Of a stretch of DNA of 8,226 nucleotides, positions 1-6,447 are shown in pieces. The notes below the pieces were generated by a model. The model made no database searches. It had not been told where the DNA came from and was given only the letters and a program-made list of their open reading frames with translations. This DNA comes from an uncultured Bacteroidota bacterium. GTDB lineage: Bacteria > Bacteroidota > Bacteroidia > Chitinophagales > Chitinophagaceae. A program made the position numbers and the translations under genes. Each line of letters opens with the position of its first letter. Position 1 is the stretch's first letter. The stretch lies in the NCBI GenBank assembly GCA_903913355.1, contig CAIWKU010000564.1:1-8226 (forward strand), in the 5' to 3' direction.

Positions 1-333
1 CTTTTTGCTTTTGCTTCTCAGAGTTGGATGATGTTCGTTTTTTTAATTCCCTATTGTTTGGGAGGAATTGCCGGCCCGGCTTTGCAATCTATTATTTCCG
101 GACATGTGCCACCTAATGAACAAGGAGAACTACAAGGAGCCCTAACCAGTTTAATGAGTGTTACTTCCATTGTTGGCCCATTGATGATGACTAATTTATT
201 TGCTTATTTTACTGATGCAAATGCCCCGATATATTTTCCTGGGGCCCCCTTCTTATTAGGATCTGTTTTCATGCTGGCAAGCGCTATTTACGCCTATTCA
301 GCTTTAAAATCAGAAAAAACCAGTAAGGTTTAA
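1..333 (+). CDS. Tet-family MFS efflux transporter, C-terminal part (5' end outside window)
   Basis: This is the last 110 codons of a 12-helix major facilitator; the frame is open from base 1, so the gene begins upstream of the window. The inner-membrane family exports tetracyclines or other small molecules by proton antiport. Three hydrophobic segments are visible, around residues 9-29, 53-73 and 85-104 of the visible part, and fit helices 10-12. Between the first two lies a GPALQSIIS stretch followed by VPPNEQGELQGALTSL; this P-x-x-EQGELQG loop is highly characteristic of TetA-like (TCR/Tet) transporters. The FPGAPF segment before the last helix is also typical. The short polar tail ends at TAA. 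The gene converges on the haem membrane protein gene, with 24 bases between the stops. An ATG at 28 is internal, because the sequence before it already matches the family. Substrate is unknown; resistance should not be assumed, since many Bacteroidota chromosomes carry such a gene. Confidence 0.85.
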   Translation, partial: LFAFASQSWMMFVFLIPYCLGGIAGPALQSIISGHVPPNEQGELQGALTSLMSVTSIVGPLMMTNLFAYFTDANAPIYFPGAPFLLGSVFMLASAIYAYSALKSEKTSKV

Positions 334-343
334 ATTAATCTTT

Positions 344-366
344 AAAAGCCTATGCTGTTAGCTTTT
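344..366. terminator. Possible weak bidirectional terminator between convergent genes
   Basis: A 6-bp inverted repeat, AAAAGC at 344-349 and GCTTTT at 361-366 with an 11-base loop, lies where the Tet-family and haem-protein genes converge. A-tract and T-tract flanks give a U-run on either strand. The stem is short and AT-rich, so this is only a candidate. Confidence 0.3.
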
Positions 367-945
367 TCGGCTGCGCAAAAAATACCGGTATCGTATGATA
401 CTGGCAATCACCAATAGGATGAAACAAATTTCAGAAAGAAATTTTTCTGCATCCAGCCAATCAGTGGGCCTGTCCTTTAATTCGGGGTCCATCAGCAAAC
501 CATGAAAAATAAATAGTAATGCTGTGGCATATGAAAGTAAATGAATATTCTTCCATAACCGGAACCCCATTTTATTTTTGATGACTTTTTGGGTAGTAAT
601 GATCACTAACAGGAAGGCAAACAGGCTAATACTACCCAGTAATACGATCAGTGGCTGTTTGGGTGCCTGGATAGGCAATAGGATATTGCTAAAGCTGAAA
701 TGGGTTTCTTTATCCAATACCAAAAATATGGGATGCAACAGTACAAAAAGCAATGCAATATAGGCAGTCCAGTTATGCAGATCATCTATAGAGATCTTTT
801 GGATAAATGGAGGGCATTTTTTCCAATAAGCTGAACGTTTATAAGCGGTACTCAACATCATTCCTAATAAAAAATTGAAAGTGAGTAATCCGGTTGCACA
901 TAAACCTAACCCCGCAGAAATATCCAGATATGAAATGCCGAACAT
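358..945 (-). CDS. Ferric-reductase-like transmembrane haem protein (stand-alone membrane domain)
   Basis: This is a 195-residue integral membrane protein with about five hydrophobic helices, near residues 11-33, 58-78, 96-118, 131-151 and 170-187. Two His pairs, H57/H71 (in DLHNW and LLHPI) and H135/H148 (in NIHLLSY and FHGLL), are spaced 14 and 13 residues apart. This is the classic bis-His haem b arrangement of the ferric reductase / NADPH oxidase / MsrQ (YedZ) superfamily, so two stacked haems carrying electrons across the membrane are expected. No FAD or NAD(P)H domain is fused, so a separate electron donor or acceptor is needed, as in MsrQ; I do not see that partner here. The ATG at 945 has no Shine-Dalgarno sequence, which is normal for the phylum. 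It lies 41 bases downstream of the M61 peptidase gene on the same strand with no -7 box in the gap, so it is probably co-transcribed. The exact role (iron reduction, methionine sulfoxide repair or other redox) cannot be told from sequence. Confidence 0.75.
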   Translation of the reverse strand: MFGISYLDISAGLGLCATGLLTFNFLLGMMLSTAYKRSAYWKKCPPFIQKISIDDLHNWTAYIALLFVLLHPIFLVLDKETHFSFSNILLPIQAPKQPLIVLLGSISLFAFLLVIITTQKVIKNKMGFRLWKNIHLLSYATALLFIFHGLLMDPELKDRPTDWLDAEKFLSEICFILLVIASIIRYRYFLRSRKS

Positions 946-959
946 AATTAGATTTTATA

Positions 960-982
960 AGAGTGGCTCATATAGCCCCTCT
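960..982 (-). other. Imperfect hairpin between peptidase and haem-protein genes
   Basis: AGAGTGGCT (960-968) and AGCCCCTCT (974-982) form a 9-bp stem with one T/C mismatch and a 5-base loop. Read on the minus strand it begins 4 bases after the M61 stop codon, but the following TTATAAAATC is a poor U-tract. It could be a leaky terminator that lowers expression of the second gene, or an mRNA 3'-end stabiliser. Confidence 0.4.
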
Positions 983-986
983 TTGT

Positions 987-2837
987 TTATTTGATATGTG
1001 AAGTAAACCAACTATCCCTTATTTTCTGCATATCAGGTGTTACCATTTTGCCTGATTGTTCGAACGGAACCAGTATAACACCTGTCTGCTCTTGCAATGT
1101 TGCGGTTGTTTTTCTTTCAATCCCTCTGTGTTTGTACGTTATCAGAACGGCATCTCCCGGCTTTTTCATCTGAAGAAAATTATTTACATCCGATATACTC
1201 TTTACCTGTGTTTCATCCAGTTGCAATACCTCATCAGTAATATCCAGTCCGGCAAGATAGGCTGCAGTACCTTTTAGGGTATTTCTGTCGATCACCAATT
1301 TGTTGTTATCTCCGGATTGGGCTGGCATACCCCTTGCACTAAAACTACCCGAAAAAATGCCAAGTGTGGGTTTGCCTTCATTAGGATTCTTGAGATCATA
1401 CCCTGCTTTAGCAAATAACCCCGCATAGTCAATAGGATCATGTCCATTTACGTATTTAGTAAAGAATTCAGCTGCAAATCCTGCATCACTAATTCCTGCA
1501 AGGGTTTCCTGCATTAAGGGAACTGTATAGGGAATCTCTGTTTTCCCAAAACGCTTCCACATGGCTTGCATAAATGCGTCGATGGTCTTATGATAACGTG
1601 TTTGCAATTCCAGGTCAAGGGCCAATGCAATCGCTGCGCCATAGGTATAATAAGAAGTAAACATATTGGCATAATTATTCTTATCAATAGAAACAGCAGC
1701 ATCTACAAATACAGCATGCTCACTGGCCTGAACAGGGGAATAGTATTTAGCACCTGGCGAATTCTGTTTTGCATTGATCAGGTTAGCTGCGGTGGATAAA
1801 AAATTGTTGGAGCCTTGTAATCCTGCACGAACTAAAATCAATTCACCATAATACTGCGTAAACCCTTCTGCACACCATAGTTCAAAGCTCATATTACTTT
1901 TCTCAAAATTGAATGGCTCAAGTGATTTTGGACGGATTCGTTTTACATTCCAGTTATGAAAATACTCATGCGAGAAAACACCTAGTAATCGATCCGCCAC
2001 AAAATTATTCATCGGTGTTGTAATCATGGTTGAATTCCGATGCTCCATCCCATCACCAAATACATAGGGATTGGCCCCGGCAATAAAGGTATAGGTACCA
2101 TAATCATAATTCGGAAACTCCCCATAAACAGCACGTGCTTCTTCCACCATCTTTTTTACTTTTTGTGCAAGCTCATCTGCCTGCACTTCGGTAGCATTTG
2201 ATTCCAAAGCAATGCGCATGGTAAATGTTTTGCCATCCGGATTAGAGATAGGCCATTGTCTTATCAGCTGGTTTCCGATTTTTGTGGGGCAATCCATAAA
2301 ATACTGCAATCCAGGGGCGGTAAATCTATCCGGGTCCTTAGTAGGAACCAGTTGTGTTGCAAAAATACCTTTGTTCTCTTTTGGAAGATCAAATTGGATT
2401 TCAATAGGGGCTTTTTCCATCCCTTTTACCCACATAAAACAGGCAGGCATATTCAGGTGAATACTTTCCGGATCAATTCCGGCATAAGTGCCATCAGCAT
2501 AATTGGCAAACAGGGTATAACTAAGGGTGATTTGCCCGGTATGTTGCGGAACTTCATAAATATCTCCATCAACTCTTTTTACCAAAATACTTTTGCCGGT
2601 AGCGTCTTTTGCTGCTACATCATATACATTTTTTCCAAACTCATGTGTTGCATACCTGCCGGGAGAAGATCTGCTCATTTTAAAAATTGCAGGGCCCTCC
2701 GCTAAATGGGTAACAGTTAATTCAATATGGGCTTCATGATGGATTGCATTTGGGAAAGACACTGCATACATCAGTTTTTGAGATTGGCTGATAAAAAATG
2801 AGAACAGGAAGAAAGATAGAAAAAGCAATTTTTTCAT
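987..2837 (-). CDS. Secreted M61-family (glycyl aminopeptidase-like) zinc metallopeptidase with PDZ domain
   Basis: The 616-residue product has an N-terminal signal peptide (KK at 2-3, Phe/Leu-rich core to about residue 18), so it acts in the periplasm or outside the cell. Domain order is a beta-rich N-terminal domain (about 22-200), a thermolysin-like catalytic domain (about 210-480) and a PDZ domain (about 490-585). The catalytic signature is complete: HEYFH at 290-294 gives two zinc-ligand histidines and the general-base Glu291, and Glu324 in WCAEGFT, 30 residues after His294, is the expected third zinc ligand. GMEH at 263-266 matches the M61 substrate-binding motif, comparable to GAMEN in M1 enzymes. 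Length and architecture agree with M61 enzymes, which release N-terminal Gly or Ala; natural substrates are mostly unknown. The ATG at 2837 sits directly before the signal peptide. The gene diverges from the cold-shock gene and precedes the haem membrane protein gene. Confidence 0.9.
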   Translation of the reverse strand: MKKLLFLSFFLFSFFISQSQKLMYAVSFPNAIHHEAHIELTVTHLAEGPAIFKMSRSSPGRYATHEFGKNVYDVAAKDATGKSILVKRVDGDIYEVPQHTGQITLSYTLFANYADGTYAGIDPESIHLNMPACFMWVKGMEKAPIEIQFDLPKENKGIFATQLVPTKDPDRFTAPGLQYFMDCPTKIGNQLIRQWPISNPDGKTFTMRIALESNATEVQADELAQKVKKMVEEARAVYGEFPNYDYGTYTFIAGANPYVFGDGMEHRNSTMITTPMNNFVADRLLGVFSHEYFHNWNVKRIRPKSLEPFNFEKSNMSFELWCAEGFTQYYGELILVRAGLQGSNNFLSTAANLINAKQNSPGAKYYSPVQASEHAVFVDAAVSIDKNNYANMFTSYYTYGAAIALALDLELQTRYHKTIDAFMQAMWKRFGKTEIPYTVPLMQETLAGISDAGFAAEFFTKYVNGHDPIDYAGLFAKAGYDLKNPNEGKPTLGIFSGSFSARGMPAQSGDNNKLVIDRNTLKGTAAYLAGLDITDEVLQLDETQVKSISDVNNFLQMKKPGDAVLITYKHRGIERKTTATLQEQTGVILVPFEQSGKMVTPDMQKIRDSWFTSHIK

Positions 2838-2869
2838 TGTACGGGTATTTAGTAATCGTGTTAGAATTG

Positions 2870-2877
2870 CTAAGATA
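2870..2877 (-). promoter_or_regulatory. Candidate -7 box for the M61 peptidase gene
   Basis: On the minus strand the bases read TATCTTAG, one mismatch from the Bacteroidota -7 consensus TAnnTTTG, and would give a 5' leader of about 25 bases. A TTG-like -33 element is not evident. A second, less well-fitting match (TATTTTTTG, with three rather than two spacer bases) lies at 2904-2912. Tentative. Confidence 0.22.
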
Positions 2878-2925
2878 AGTTACCGGATGGACTTTAACAT
2901 ACTCAAAAAATAAAGAAGTTACCGG
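2877..2925. repeat. Direct repeat of 10-mer AAGTTACCGG in divergent promoter region
   Basis: Identical copies of AAGTTACCGG lie at 2877-2886 and 2916-2925, 39 bases apart start to start. They sit in the 242-base gap between the divergent peptidase and cold-shock genes. On the minus strand each copy (CCGGTAACTT) is followed at once by a sequence resembling a -7 box. They could be operator sites or chance; the unit itself is not palindromic. Nothing else of note is visible in this gap except the cold-shock promoter. Confidence 0.4.
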
Positions 2926-3043
2926 CTTTTGGTTTAGCTTACCCACTGATTAAGAGTAGGTTATAAGCTGACCGCCAATTAAAAAACAGAATGGCAAAAG
3001 AATCAGTACAGCATATTTATTAGGTTAGCAAACATTTTACCGT

Positions 3044-3051
3044 TACCTTTG
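3044..3051 (+). promoter_or_regulatory. Bacteroidota -7 promoter box of the cold-shock gene
   Basis: TACCTTTG matches TAnnTTTG exactly, 28 bases before the start codon. A weak -33 candidate, TTAG, lies at 3020-3023 with a 20-base spacer. Transcription should begin near 3056-3060, leaving a leader of only about 20-25 bases, far shorter than the long thermosensing leader of the E. coli cspA mRNA. Confidence 0.6.
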
Positions 3052-3079
3052 CGGCCATTAATTATTTACAATTTTACAA

Positions 3080-3283
3080 ATGGACACACAAATCACAGGA
3101 ACTGTTAAGTTCTTTAACGAAGAAAAAGGTTTTGGATTTATTAAGCATGATAACTCCAGTAAAGAAACTTTTGTACATGCAAACGGCTTGATCGATCAGA
3201 TCGAAGCAAACGACAAAGTTGTTTTTGATGTACAAGAAGGACGTAAAGGCTTAAATGCCGTTAACGTGAAACGTTTAAGTTAA
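3080..3283 (+). CDS. Cold-shock domain protein (CspA family)
   Basis: This 67-residue protein is a single cold-shock domain, a five-stranded OB fold that binds single-stranded RNA or DNA and melts mRNA structure in the cytoplasm. RNP1 is intact as KGFGFI (16-21), and RNP2 is present as TFVHA (30-34), keeping Phe31 and His33. Two changes from the E. coli/B. subtilis pattern are visible. The usual KWF at the start of strand 1 is KFF (10-12), and the aromatic residue after the RNP2 His is Ala34. The first is, from memory, common in Bacteroidota homologues. Length matches the family and the ATG at 3080 is the only sensible start. The gene has its own -7 box upstream and a strong intrinsic terminator just after it, so it is monocistronic. 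Whether it is cold-induced or constitutive cannot be seen; nothing resembling a long cold-box leader is present. Confidence 0.95.
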   Translation: MDTQITGTVKFFNEEKGFGFIKHDNSSKETFVHANGLIDQIEANDKVVFDVQEGRKGLNAVNVKRLS

Positions 3284-3307
3284 CACTGAACTTTCTTAAC
3301 CTACTAT

Positions 3308-3339
3308 AAGGCCATTCAGCTTAGCTGAATGGCCTTTTT
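3308..3339 (+). terminator. Intrinsic terminator of the cold-shock gene
   Basis: AAGGCCATTCAGC (3308-3320) and GCTGAATGGCCTT (3324-3336) form a perfect 13-bp stem with the loop TTA, followed by a run of five T (3335-3339) that overlaps the stem end. It starts 24 bases after the cold-shock stop codon and is the strongest terminator in the window. It isolates the gene from the phosphorylase downstream. Confidence 0.93.
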
Positions 3340-3438
3340 GCTTATTGCGTAGGAGCCAGAAACTCAACAGAAAGCCAATTCATCCTACTATTCAGGCATT
3401 TGAAGACTGTTTTGGGCAATAGAATTCAGGCATTCTTA

Positions 3439-3446
3439 TATATTTG
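3439..3446 (+). promoter_or_regulatory. Bacteroidota -7 promoter box of the purine nucleoside phosphorylase gene
   Basis: TATATTTG fits TAnnTTTG exactly, 18 bases before the ATG at 3465, giving a leader of roughly 10-15 A/T-rich bases. The nearest TTTG upstream is at 3411-3414, a 24-base spacer, longer than usual, so the -33 element is uncertain. Its position after the cold-shock terminator supports a fresh transcript start here. Confidence 0.55.
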
Positions 3447-3464
3447 CACACTTAATAAAAATAT

Positions 3465-4286
3465 ATGTCAGAGAAGATGCAGCAATTAAGGGAAACCGTA
3501 GCGTATATCCGTAAATATGTTTCCGCGGAAGCAGGTACGGGTATTATTCTGGGAAGCGGGTTGGGTAATCTTTCTAACGAAATTAAAGTTGAGATAGAAA
3601 TTCCATATAATGATATACCTCATTTTCCGGTAAGTACGGTAAAGGGACATAAAGGGAAATTGATCTTTGGGGAATTAGGTGGCCAAAAAGTATGGGTAAT
3701 GGGTGGCCGCTTCCATTTTTATGAGGGTTATACTGCCGAACAGGTGGCTTTCCCGGTAAGGGTAATGCGATTATTAGGGGTGCACACACTTTTGTTATCG
3801 AATGCTGCCGGTGGAGTAAATAAGGCGTTTAAAGTGGGTGACCTGATGATCATTAATGACCATATCAGCTTATTTACCGTCAACCCTTTATTGGGTAAAA
3901 ATGAGGACGAGTTGGGAACCCGATTCCCGGATATGAGCGAGCCATATAATAAAGGCCTGATCAAAAAGGCGAAAGAAATTGCCGCCGCAAACAAGATCGA
4001 AATCCATGAAGGTGTGTATACTGGCGTTACCGGTCCAACATTTGAAACCAGGGCAGAATATAAGCTGATATCTATCGTAGGTGGGGATGTGGTAGGTATG
4101 AGTACGGTTCAGGAAACCATCGCTGCCATTCATTGCGGAATGCAGGTATTTGCAGTGAGTGTAGTTACTGACCTGGGTATACGCGAGGAAGAAAATGTAA
4201 TCACGCACGAAGAAGTATTGCAGGCAGCGAAAGACGCAGAACCTAAATTAACCCTTTTATTTACCGAGCTGGTAAAATCGCTTTAG
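3465..4286 (+). CDS. punA: Purine nucleoside phosphorylase, trimeric (PNP/MTAP) class
   Basis: This 273-residue cytoplasmic enzyme splits purine (deoxy)nucleosides with phosphate into base and (deoxy)ribose 1-phosphate for purine salvage. Family motifs run in order: GSGLG (30-34, phosphate loop), GHKG (61-64), GRFHFYEG (81-88), SNAAGG (112-117), GPTFETRAE (190-198), GMSTVQE (211-217) and THEEV (247-251). By motif alignment with human PNP, Glu194 corresponds to the purine-binding Glu201, Met212 to Met219 and His248 to His257. The residue corresponding to Asn243 is Asp236 (VTDLG), which may affect 6-oxo versus 6-amino purine preference. Length equals that of trimeric PNPs and differs from hexameric DeoD. 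The ATG at 3465 lies 18 bases after a good -7 box. The porin gene begins 94 bases downstream on the same strand with no terminator visible between, so partial read-through is likely. The symbol follows the family; deoD would be wrong for this class. Confidence 0.93.
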   Translation: MSEKMQQLRETVAYIRKYVSAEAGTGIILGSGLGNLSNEIKVEIEIPYNDIPHFPVSTVKGHKGKLIFGELGGQKVWVMGGRFHFYEGYTAEQVAFPVRVMRLLGVHTLLLSNAAGGVNKAFKVGDLMIINDHISLFTVNPLLGKNEDELGTRFPDMSEPYNKGLIKKAKEIAAANKIEIHEGVYTGVTGPTFETRAEYKLISIVGGDVVGMSTVQETIAAIHCGMQVFAVSVVTDLGIREEENVITHEEVLQAAKDAEPKLTLLFTELVKSL

Positions 4287-4344
4287 ACAGAACTTATAGC
4301 CAGAAAATAGCTGCCGGGGTGCTTAATTTTTAACGCCTTCATAA

Positions 4345-4395
4345 GTGGCTTTACCGTTATTTTACAGCACTTTTGCAAGCATGGGTTTACCGTTA
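4345..4395 (+). repeat. Near-direct repeat around the porin start codon
   Basis: Bases 4345-4359 (GTGGCTTTACCGTTA) and 4381-4395 (ATGGGTTTACCGTTA) match at 13 of 15 positions and are 36 bases apart, so both are in frame and would read V/M-A/G-L-P-L. The core 10-mer TTTACCGTTA also occurs at 3036-3045, overlapping the cold-shock -7 box. This makes the start codon ambiguous; the second copy is preferred. Confidence 0.5.
4368..4375 (+). promoter_or_regulatory. Possible -7 box for the porin gene
   Basis: CACTTTTG differs from TAnnTTTG only at its first base and ends 5 bases before the ATG at 4381. If used, the transcript would be leaderless or nearly so. The alternative is read-through from the phosphorylase promoter. 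Confidence 0.25.
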
Positions 4396-6417
4396 AGGCA
4401 AAATATACTGATCGTTCTTATTTTTTTACTGCTAGGTAATTCAGGATTACTGGCACAGATGAGAACTGACGCCCAGACAAGCAGTTCCAGTATCAGTTAT
4501 GATAGCCAGGGTAGACCGATCAAAAAAACAACCGGAAAAGATTCATTACAAAAAAGAGATAGGTTCGTTGATTCCATCACCATTTATTATCGGTATTTCG
4601 ACTCAACCCGCAATCGGCTGATAGATTCTTCCATTAACGATTTCAGAACCCGATTTCCAATGCCTTATTATTATCATAATCTTGGCAATTTTGGAACAGC
4701 CGCCGAATCCTATTTCTTTAATCCATTAATGAAACCGGGGTTTGACGCCGGGTTTCATCAATATGATATTTACCAGTTCACTCTCGAGAATACAAAATTG
4801 TACCAGACCACAAGACCCTATACGGAATTATCTTATCTGTTAGGGAGTAAAGCGGAGCAGTTGATCAGTATTGTACATACCCAGAATAAGAAAAGCAATT
4901 TCAATTTTTCGATTGAATATAAGTTTAGTAATGATCCCGGGAACCTGAAAAACCAGAATGCCAGCCAGAATAATTTCCGTTTTACCTCCCATTACCAGAC
5001 ATTGAATAAAAAATATGAGCTATTTCTAATCCTGATTGCTAATAAAAGCGCTTCTTCAGAAAATGGGGGATTACAGGATGCAAAAAAACTGGATAGCCTG
5101 GCTTTGAATGATCCTTATGAATTGGAAACCCGAATGGGTATTGCAGGCACCGCTGTTAGAAATCCATTTAACACTACCGTTAATACAGGTAATATATATA
5201 AGCAGTCTACTGTTTTCCTAAGACATCATATCGATTTTGGTCCTAAGGACTCTTTGGTTACGGATTCCGTCACCTATAAACTATTCTATCCGAGAATCCG
5301 GCTGGAACATACGTTTAAATTAACTGGTAGTAGTTATAATTTCTTTGATAATAATGTGGATTCTGTTAACTCCGCCAGATATCTGGAATACTTCAATTAT
5401 GTAAATAAATCCGATAGTCTTCGTTTCAAGGATTCCTGGAATGATATGACCAATGAGTTCAGTTTGATCTCTTTCCCTCAAAAAACAAACCAGAGCCAAT
5501 ACCTGAAAGCCAGCATTGCTTTACAAAACCTGAAAGGCACTTTTGATACTATCTCCAGTACCAGTTTATATAATGTGTATGTATCCGGAGAGTATAGAAA
5601 CCGAACCAAGAACCAGGTTTGGGATATTGAAGCAAATGGGCAATTATACCTTACCGGATATAATTCCGGAGATTATGCAGCTTATATCAGCATGAAACGT
5701 ATGCTGGGTAAAAAGCTGGGGTATTTTAATATTGGATTTCAGAATGTGAACCGTTCCCCATCTTTCCTTTTAAACCCACTGAGTAGTTTTCCTATTAAGA
5801 ACAGAACCGGATTTGGGAAAGAAAATATTATCCGTGTATTTGCCTTGTATGAAAATCCACAGAGTGGTTGGAAACTGGGGGGCGAATACTTTGCTGTAAA
5901 TAACTATATGTATTTTGATAGTTTTTTTTCAGCAAAACAAGAAGCCACTTTGTTCAATGTGTTACACCTGAATGCGGAGAAAAAATTTAAATTGTCGAGA
6001 TACTGGAATTGGTATACAGAAATTCATATGCAACAAACTACCGGGCAAACTGCAGTTAACCTTCCATTCCTGTTAACACGCAACCGCATTGCTTTTGAAG
6101 GTAATTTTTCGACGAATCTGTTTTTGTCAACCGGGTTTGAAATGACCTATAATACCGCATATAAGGCGGATAATTATTCCCCATTTATTGGTCAGTATTT
6201 TGTTCAGAATTCCACCACTATCAGTAATCGCCCCGAAGTGAATGCTTTTCTGCATTTCCGAATCAAAAGCTTTAAAGGATTCTTCCGTTTAGAGAATCTA
6301 AATACCTTAAATGTCAACAATGGGTTTGCGTTTACCAAACTCAATTTTATGGCCCCGCAATATCCTTCCACAGGATTATGGTTAAGGTTTGGAATTTGGT
6401 GGAGTTTTGTAAACTAA
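4381..6417 (+). CDS. Putative outer-membrane porin, Porin_10-type beta-barrel
   Basis: From the ATG at 4381 the product has 678 residues. A signal peptide with a Leu/Ile-rich core (about 9-18) ends in LLAQ at 23-26, the usual cleavage context in Bacteroidota. A polar Ser/Thr-rich linker (about 30-85) follows, then a long series of alternating strands rich in Tyr, Phe, Asn and Ser. The protein ends in WLRFGIWWSFVN, an aromatic-rich last strand as expected for BAM-inserted outer-membrane barrels. LGNFGTAAES (101-110) and the ELSYLLGSKAEQ stretch (149-160) are what I recognise from the Bacteroidota family named putative porin (Porin_10). Transported substrate is unknown. A GTG at 4345 would add 12 residues but puts extra sequence before a normal signal peptide, so I chose the ATG. 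From memory, this family often follows a purine nucleoside phosphorylase gene in Bacteroidota, as it does here; that points to conserved order, not necessarily shared function. The gene converges on the minus-strand envelope protein gene with 30 bases between the stops. Confidence 0.8.
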   Translation: MGLPLRQNILIVLIFLLLGNSGLLAQMRTDAQTSSSSISYDSQGRPIKKTTGKDSLQKRDRFVDSITIYYRYFDSTRNRLIDSSINDFRTRFPMPYYYHNLGNFGTAAESYFFNPLMKPGFDAGFHQYDIYQFTLENTKLYQTTRPYTELSYLLGSKAEQLISIVHTQNKKSNFNFSIEYKFSNDPGNLKNQNASQNNFRFTSHYQTLNKKYELFLILIANKSASSENGGLQDAKKLDSLALNDPYELETRMGIAGTAVRNPFNTTVNTGNIYKQSTVFLRHHIDFGPKDSLVTDSVTYKLFYPRIRLEHTFKLTGSSYNFFDNNVDSVNSARYLEYFNYVNKSDSLRFKDSWNDMTNEFSLISFPQKTNQSQYLKASIALQNLKGTFDTISSTSLYNVYVSGEYRNRTKNQVWDIEANGQLYLTGYNSGDYAAYISMKRMLGKKLGYFNIGFQNVNRSPSFLLNPLSSFPIKNRTGFGKENIIRVFALYENPQSGWKLGGEYFAVNNYMYFDSFFSAKQEATLFNVLHLNAEKKFKLSRYWNWYTEIHMQQTTGQTAVNLPFLLTRNRIAFEGNFSTNLFLSTGFEMTYNTAYKADNYSPFIGQYFVQNSTTISNRPEVNAFLHFRIKSFKGFFRLENLNTLNVNNGFAFTKLNFMAPQYPSTGLWLRFGIWWSFVN

Positions 6418-6447
6418 AGGGTATTTAATAAGTGCAGTACTATACAA

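Noticed and set aside
2256..2705. 149-codon open frame on the plus strand
   Set aside because: It lies wholly antisense to the M61 peptidase gene, whose catalytic and PDZ motifs are intact; its translation shows no recognisable domain, and no promoter box precedes it.
2734..2946. 70-codon minus-strand frame overlapping the peptidase start and divergent region
   Set aside because: It overlaps the signal-peptide codons of the peptidase gene in another frame, and its translation is not protein-like.
3188..3204. Palindromic GATCGATC cluster with a further GATC
   Set aside because: It lies inside the cold-shock coding sequence and is explained by the codons; no paired copies or spacing suggest a binding array.
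3888..4208. 106-codon open frame on the minus strand
   Set aside because: It is antisense to the conserved core of the phosphorylase gene, and its translation resembles no family I know.
4345..4380. GTG at 4345 as the porin start
   Set aside because: It would put 12 extra residues before a normal signal peptide, and the ATG at 4381 places the signal peptide at the true N-terminus. Kept only as an alternative because of the repeat.
6418..6447. Terminator between the convergent porin and barrel protein genes
   Set aside because: The 30-base gap and its flanks hold no stem longer than about 3 bp that I can find.
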